64,000 nt of DNA from Parvularcula sp038749595 (GTDB lineage: Bacteria; Pseudomonadota; Alphaproteobacteria; Caulobacterales; Parvularculaceae), in the NCBI GenBank assembly GCA_038749595.1, contig JBCDHW010000004.1, positions 62,001-126,000 on the forward strand. Direction: 5' to 3'. This document shows, one piece after another, positions 60,022 through 64,000 of the stretch. The notes beneath the pieces were generated by a model that worked only from the letters and a program-made list of their open reading frames with translations, did not search any database and was not told the DNA's origin. Each line of letters starts with the position of its first letter. Within the stretch, counting starts at the first letter, position 1. The position numbers and the translations under genes were made by a program.

Positions 60022-60774
60022 ATGGGAACGGACAAGCGGCTTTATACCGAGGTGGTCAGACAGATTATGGAGCTGATCCAGAGCGGTCAGTTCCCGCCCG
60101 GGAGCCGCCTTCCAGGGGAACGCGATCTTGCTGCGCAATTCGGCGTCAGCCGCGTCACCGTCCGCGAAGCCCAGATTGCTCTGCAAGCGACCGGAAAAAT
60201 TGAGGTCCGTTCGGGGTCGGGCGCCAAAGTGATCGCGAGCGACCCCGAGGTAGAAGAACTTCCCAAAATCAATGTCTTCGAGCTGTCCCAAGCACGCGCG
60301 TTGTTCGAAGCTGAGGCGGCTGCTTTGGCCGCCACCATGATTTCCGACGAAGATCTGGTTCACCTCGATGCCTGCGTGGAGGAGATGGTTCTGGCGACCG
60401 ACGAAACGCCGGGTTTGTTGCAATCGGCTGATCAGGAATTTCATCTCACGATCGCCAGGGCCTGCAACAACGCAGCGATTTTTGACACGGTTGAGCGGTT
60501 GTGGCGCTTTCGAACAGAAAAGAAAGATATTCGCCGGACCCATGATTTGATTTGCGGGACATCCAAGAGCGATCGGATCGCGGAGCATCGTGATATTGTG
60601 AAGGCGCTGCGCGCCCGCGATCCGCAAGCTGCGCGTCAGGCGATGCGCCGGCACTTCGCGTGTATCATTGAGACCATGCTCGCCGCTTCTGAGCGGGAGG
60701 CAATCGAAGAAGCACGCCGTCGGACGGCTGAGGTGCGCGAACGTTTTCTCTACGCCGATCACGCTGCTGAGTAG
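60022..60774 (+). CDS. FadR-type GntR transcriptional regulator
   Basis: 250 residues. The N-terminal winged helix-turn-helix (about 10-70) has GSRLPGERDLAAQFGVSRVTVREAQIAL. The C-terminal FCD ligand/metal domain includes DQEFHLTIARACNN and a second His-containing helix, RRHFACIIETM. Regulators of this family usually repress sugar-acid and uronate operons until a catabolic intermediate such as KDG binds. It lies between the receptor and lyase genes and probably controls this locus. Confidence 0.92.
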   Translation: MGTDKRLYTEVVRQIMELIQSGQFPPGSRLPGERDLAAQFGVSRVTVREAQIALQATGKIEVRSGSGAKVIASDPEVEELPKINVFELSQARALFEAEAAALAATMISDEDLVHLDACVEEMVLATDETPGLLQSADQEFHLTIARACNNAAIFDTVERLWRFRTEKKDIRRTHDLICGTSKSDRIAEHRDIVKALRARDPQAARQAMRRHFACIIETMLAASEREAIEEARRRTAEVRERFLYADHAAE

Positions 60775-60846
60775 ATCGCAACGCCAGCGATTAGACCGGC
60801 AGATACAAATTGGACTGCTATTTAGGTTATCCAGTCACCGGAACGG

Positions 60847-63123
60847 ATGTTACGTATTTGGCGTAAGGCAAACCTCGTGTCCGGGAGAAAACCGTTGTCC
60901 GCAAAAATTGGTCCGATCTTCACGAAAGCGAGCATCGGTGTCCTCATCGCCTTGATCGCCGGGAATGCGTCCGCAGAAGAGTTTCTCGTTTCCGATCAAT
61001 CAGAGTACCAACAAACTTTAGCGAAGGTGGAACCCGGGGACGTCATCGTCTTAAAGAATGGAACGTGGACGGATTTTCCTATTGTGTTCTCGGCCGCGGG
61101 AACACCCGAGCGTCCCATCACACTGCGCGCAGAGACGCCAGGCGCTGTTCACATCACGGGCCAGTCCAACCTCAAAATTTCGGGCGAACACCTCGTGATC
61201 TCGGGACTGACATTCCGTGACGGCAACAGTCCGGATGGAGAGGTGATCTCGTTCCGAACGTCTGAAACCGAATATGCATCACACGTCCATTTTACAGAAA
61301 ATGTCATCGACCGGTTCAACAAACGCGATCGCGCTGATCAAGATCATTGGGTTGTACTTTACGGGTCGGAAAACCGGTTCTCGCGCAACGCGTTGATTGG
61401 GAAAACCAATAAGGGAATGACGTTGGTCGTTCGGTTGGACAACGATGCGAGCACTGAGAACGGCCACATCATCGAGAAGAACTATTTCGGTCCGCGCGAT
61501 CCATTGGGCGGAAACGGTGGTGAAACCATCCGGATAGGGACGAGTTTCACCTCGCGCGTGCGCTCTGGTACGATCGTGCGCGAGAATTTTTTCGATCGTT
61601 GCAGCGGCGAGGTCGAGATCATATCCCTCAAGTCGGAGGGTAATCTCGTCACACAAAACACATTCTTCGAGTCACGCGGTTCCGTTGTGTTTCGCCATGG
61701 CGGCCACAACGTTGTGTCCCGCAACGTTTTTCTTGGGAATGGCGTGCGCGACACCGGCGGAATTCGTATCATCAACGACAATCAGACGGTCACGGACAAT
61801 TACCTAGAAGGGTTGACTGGCCTCAAGTTCACCGGCGCGCTGGTCATCATGAACGGTGTTCCAAATTCCCCTCAGAACCGCTATCATCAAGTTGAAAATG
61901 CAAACATTTCTAACAATACCTTTGTCGACGTTGCCCACCTTGGAATCGGTGTGGGTACAGATGAAGAGCGCAGTGCCGTTCCGATAAATTCCGCGCTCTC
62001 TAACAACATTTTGATCTCACGCCGACAGGACGCTCTCGGAATATTCGATGACATCACCGGGCTCGCTTTCTCGGGGAATATTTCTGACACGGACTATTTT
62101 CTTCCAATCGGAGCTAAGACGACGCCATCGCTCCAGCTCGTCCGAAACGCCGCAGGCTTGCTCTACCCAAATCAGCAAGGACCGATCAGCAAAAAAGGTG
62201 CGCCCACGGATCTCCGGGTGACATCACGCGATGATGTGGGACCAAAGTTTTATGAAAAACCAGTCGTTGAACTGACCGAAAGCAATGGTGAGATTCGAAA
62301 TGTCGGAGCATCCGAGCAATCGGTTCGCAAAGCGCTCGAAGCCGCATCCCCGGGCGACACGCTGGTCTTGCCGCCTAGAACATTCGCCGTTTCAGAACCC
62401 TTTTTCATTGACAAACCGATCACAATACGAGGCCGTTCACGGTTCGGTAAACGCACGACCATCATCGGCTTGAATGGTCTGTTCCGCATACGGTCCGGTG
62501 CTGACCTTACTGTCAAAAACGTCCGACTAGAGCAAAGAAGTGAGCGTGCAGCGCTGTTCCACGCAATCGGAAAAAGCTACACCGGTTCGTTTCAGTTAAA
62601 ACTCGACCGAGTGAAAGCCTTCGGCAGCCGTGACTTACAAAGCGCCGCGGCCTTGCTCTCAGCGGATCCTGAAACCTTCGCATCGTCAATTGAAATCAGT
62701 GACTTAGAACTCAGCCGATGGCCTGGAGATGTCATCAATCTTGACGCCCGAGGCCGCGAGGGTTGGTATTTATCAGATCACTTATCAATCATCGATAGTG
62801 TGTTCACGGATATAAGTGGATCACTCGTTATCTTTGGTCGTGACGGGCGCGACGAAAGTACATTCGGTCCTCGTTTTACACTGACAAAATCAACCTTGAC
62901 CAACGTCGCGAGTGATGGTGCCGCTATTGTCCTGTCTGGGATCGACGGCGTTGACTTCACCGGCAATTCTATAGCCACCTCCGGTTCGATTGACATCAAG
63001 CGCCGGGTGCTTGGCTATCCTTTCGCGATTAATGGCAATAAAAGTGATGGTTCCGCATCTCTCAGTCTTATCGATGTTCACGATCAGCCAATGGCGGCAA
63101 CGCTCGATGCAGGTCTAAAATGA
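60847..63123 (+). CDS. PL6-family alginate lyase
   Basis: 758 residues. A signal peptide ending NASA (about residue 43) is followed by the PL6/chondroitinase-B parallel beta-helix: YQQTLAKVEPGDVIVLKNGTW, LRAETPGAVHITGQSNLKISG. The catalytic pair lies in ISLKSEGN (K262) and VFRHGG (R283). A second beta-helix-like half follows (about 470-758), as in two-domain PL6 enzymes. It cleaves alginate by beta-elimination. ATG 60847 is the first start; GTG 60880, with AAGG upstream, is a plausible alternative that also keeps the signal peptide. Its stop overlaps the next gene (ATGA). Confidence 0.9.
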   Translation: MLRIWRKANLVSGRKPLSAKIGPIFTKASIGVLIALIAGNASAEEFLVSDQSEYQQTLAKVEPGDVIVLKNGTWTDFPIVFSAAGTPERPITLRAETPGAVHITGQSNLKISGEHLVISGLTFRDGNSPDGEVISFRTSETEYASHVHFTENVIDRFNKRDRADQDHWVVLYGSENRFSRNALIGKTNKGMTLVVRLDNDASTENGHIIEKNYFGPRDPLGGNGGETIRIGTSFTSRVRSGTIVRENFFDRCSGEVEIISLKSEGNLVTQNTFFESRGSVVFRHGGHNVVSRNVFLGNGVRDTGGIRIINDNQTVTDNYLEGLTGLKFTGALVIMNGVPNSPQNRYHQVENANISNNTFVDVAHLGIGVGTDEERSAVPINSALSNNILISRRQDALGIFDDITGLAFSGNISDTDYFLPIGAKTTPSLQLVRNAAGLLYPNQQGPISKKGAPTDLRVTSRDDVGPKFYEKPVVELTESNGEIRNVGASEQSVRKALEAASPGDTLVLPPRTFAVSEPFFIDKPITIRGRSRFGKRTTIIGLNGLFRIRSGADLTVKNVRLEQRSERAALFHAIGKSYTGSFQLKLDRVKAFGSRDLQSAAALLSADPETFASSIEISDLELSRWPGDVINLDARGREGWYLSDHLSIIDSVFTDISGSLVIFGRDGRDESTFGPRFTLTKSTLTNVASDGAAIVLSGIDGVDFTGNSIATSGSIDIKRRVLGYPFAINGNKSDGSASLSLIDVHDQPMAATLDAGLK

Positions 63124-64000
63124 TCCGTACACTCGCCGCTCTTTCGCTCATTTGGCTATGTCAGTACCAAGCCAAAGCGCAGCCAAGCCTCGCGCTCACG
63201 ACCGAAGCCATTGAACGCATTTCCGTGGCCGATAATCTGCCTCCGTTGTTTGAAGCTGCCTTATCCGACGCCGAGAAGCGCGTAACACGGAGTATTGGTG
63301 AGGGGATTATCGTCCCTATGCCAAAGGACCCGGGCGGCGGCTATACCCATGAAAGGCATAAAGAAAATTATAAGGTTATCAAGGATGCTGGGATCCTTTA
63401 TCGCCTGACAGGTCGCGCCGAGTTCCTGGCGCATGCGGAGAAAATACTTCATGCATACGCAGATATGTATAAGGAGCTTCCGCTCCATCCAAAGCGAAAG
63501 AACCAAGCGCCAGGTCGTTTGTTTTGGCAGAGCCTGAATGAATCTGTCTGGCTGGTTTACGTTGCTCAAGGCTACGACGCGATCAGAGACGACTTGAGCG
63601 AGGCATCACGTGAACGGATCGAACGCGAACTGCTTCGTCCCGTAGCTGAGTTTTTGTCCACGGGTTCGCGTTCAACATTTCAACGCATCCACAACCACGG
63701 CACTTGGGCTGCCGCCGCCGTCGGTATGACAGGCTATGCCCTGAATGATGAATCGCTCGTTGAACGAGCGTTGTACGGATTGGATGGGGACGGTAGCGCG
63801 GGATATCTGAAGCAGCTCGACGAACTCTTCTCTCCGGACGGTTATTATACGGAGGGGCCGTACTATCAGCGGTATGCGTTGATGCCGTTTATCCTCTTTG
63901 CACAAACGATTGAGGACAATGAACCGGAGCGACGCATTTTTGCCTATCGTGATGGCATCTTGGAAAAGGCGATCACGGCAACGATCCAGCAGAGTTATGC
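63120..64000 (+). CDS. PL17-family oligoalginate lyase (3' end cut by window edge)
   Basis: The first 293 residues are present; family members exceed 700, so more than half is missing. A Sec signal (about 1-20, ending QAKA) is followed by the alpha/alpha-toroid domain: KENYKVIKDAGILYRLTG, RLFWQSLNESVWLVYVAQGYDAI, RIHNHGTWAAAAVGM (N192, H193) and LFSPDGYYTEGPYYQRYALMPF (Y249). The Asn-His to Tyr spacing of 57 matches the catalytic triad of the characterised PL17 Alg17c. PL17 enzymes release unsaturated uronate monomers exolytically from oligomers made by lyases such as PL6. It is coupled to the PL6 gene by a 4-nt overlap. Confidence 0.92.
   Translation, partial: MIRTLAALSLIWLCQYQAKAQPSLALTTEAIERISVADNLPPLFEAALSDAEKRVTRSIGEGIIVPMPKDPGGGYTHERHKENYKVIKDAGILYRLTGRAEFLAHAEKILHAYADMYKELPLHPKRKNQAPGRLFWQSLNESVWLVYVAQGYDAIRDDLSEASRERIERELLRPVAEFLSTGSRSTFQRIHNHGTWAAAAVGMTGYALNDESLVERALYGLDGDGSAGYLKQLDELFSPDGYYTEGPYYQRYALMPFILFAQTIEDNEPERRIFAYRDGILEKAITATIQQSY

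Noticed and set aside
1..64000. CRISPR arrays, insertion sequences or rRNA operons
   Set aside because: Reading both strands I saw no regularly spaced direct repeats, no transposase motifs with terminal inverted repeats, and no rRNA sequence.

Overview
The window is about 64 kb of high-GC chromosome from an alphaproteobacterium, most likely a marine, aerobic member of the Parvularculaceae/Hyphomonadaceae/Caulobacter side of the class. This placement is inference, resting on a BamF-type DUF3035 lipoprotein, DUF4170, a CcmC-D-E block, two-subunit glycyl-tRNA synthetase and P-protein, a Caulobacter-type TonB receptor, and a VPLPA-CTERM protein. Most of the window is dense housekeeping sequence with many 4-nt ATGA/GTGA overlaps. 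There is no integrase, transposase or CRISPR array.

Region by region. 1-1283: a PhoD-like phosphatase cut by the left edge. 1513-5323: a polyamine operon (ornithine decarboxylase, AdoMet decarboxylase, spermidine synthase, a small membrane protein, agmatinase). 5379-9868: a membrane protein convergent with ileS-lspA-bamF. 9924-14805: a GNAT enzyme, an orphan contractile-tail sheath protein, then a HAD phosphatase-ribF-methyltransferase operon. 14245-21580: a membrane protein, glyQ-mtgA, mnmC with a lytic transglycosylase, a serine hydrolase and small envelope proteins. 21584-28250: two alpha/beta hydrolases, a CIA30 protein, recQ, aroC and pdxH. 28296-33698: an AMP-ligase/carrier/membrane acyltransferase fusion, a SqdB-family sulfosugar-nucleotide synthase and an LplT-like MFS flippase. 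33721-36691: ccmE, ccmD, ccmC, a MATE exporter and L31. 36900-45670: a paraoxonase-like protein, thrC, a sensor/EAL gene apparently split by one in-frame TAG, YqgE/AlgH, a peroxiredoxin, CysQ and PmbA. 45788-51273: a glycine-cleavage operon behind a tandem glycine riboswitch, with two unknown membrane proteins inserted among gcvT-gcvH-gcvPA-gcvPB. 51319-53040: tesB, tRNA-Val and a VPLPA-CTERM protein. 53495-64000: an alginate-utilisation locus.

How the parts work together. The polyamine operon can make putrescine by two routes and convert it to spermidine. In the alginate locus the TonB receptor would import oligomers and PL6 plus PL17 lyases would depolymerise them. A beta-hydroxyacid-dehydrogenase-family reductase would reduce the unsaturated uronate, and Eda with pyruvate kinase would finish the Entner-Doudoroff route, probably under a FadR-type GntR regulator. 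KDG kinase and the inner-membrane transporter are not in the window.

The least conventional items are five. They are the lone sheath protein with an export-signal-like N-terminus; the ligase/carrier/acyltransferase fusion beside an LplT-like flippase and SqdB; the membrane proteins inside the gcv operon; the amber-split sensor/EAL gene; and repeated operator-like motifs in the alginate locus. All functional calls are from reading sequence and motifs; no database search was run.
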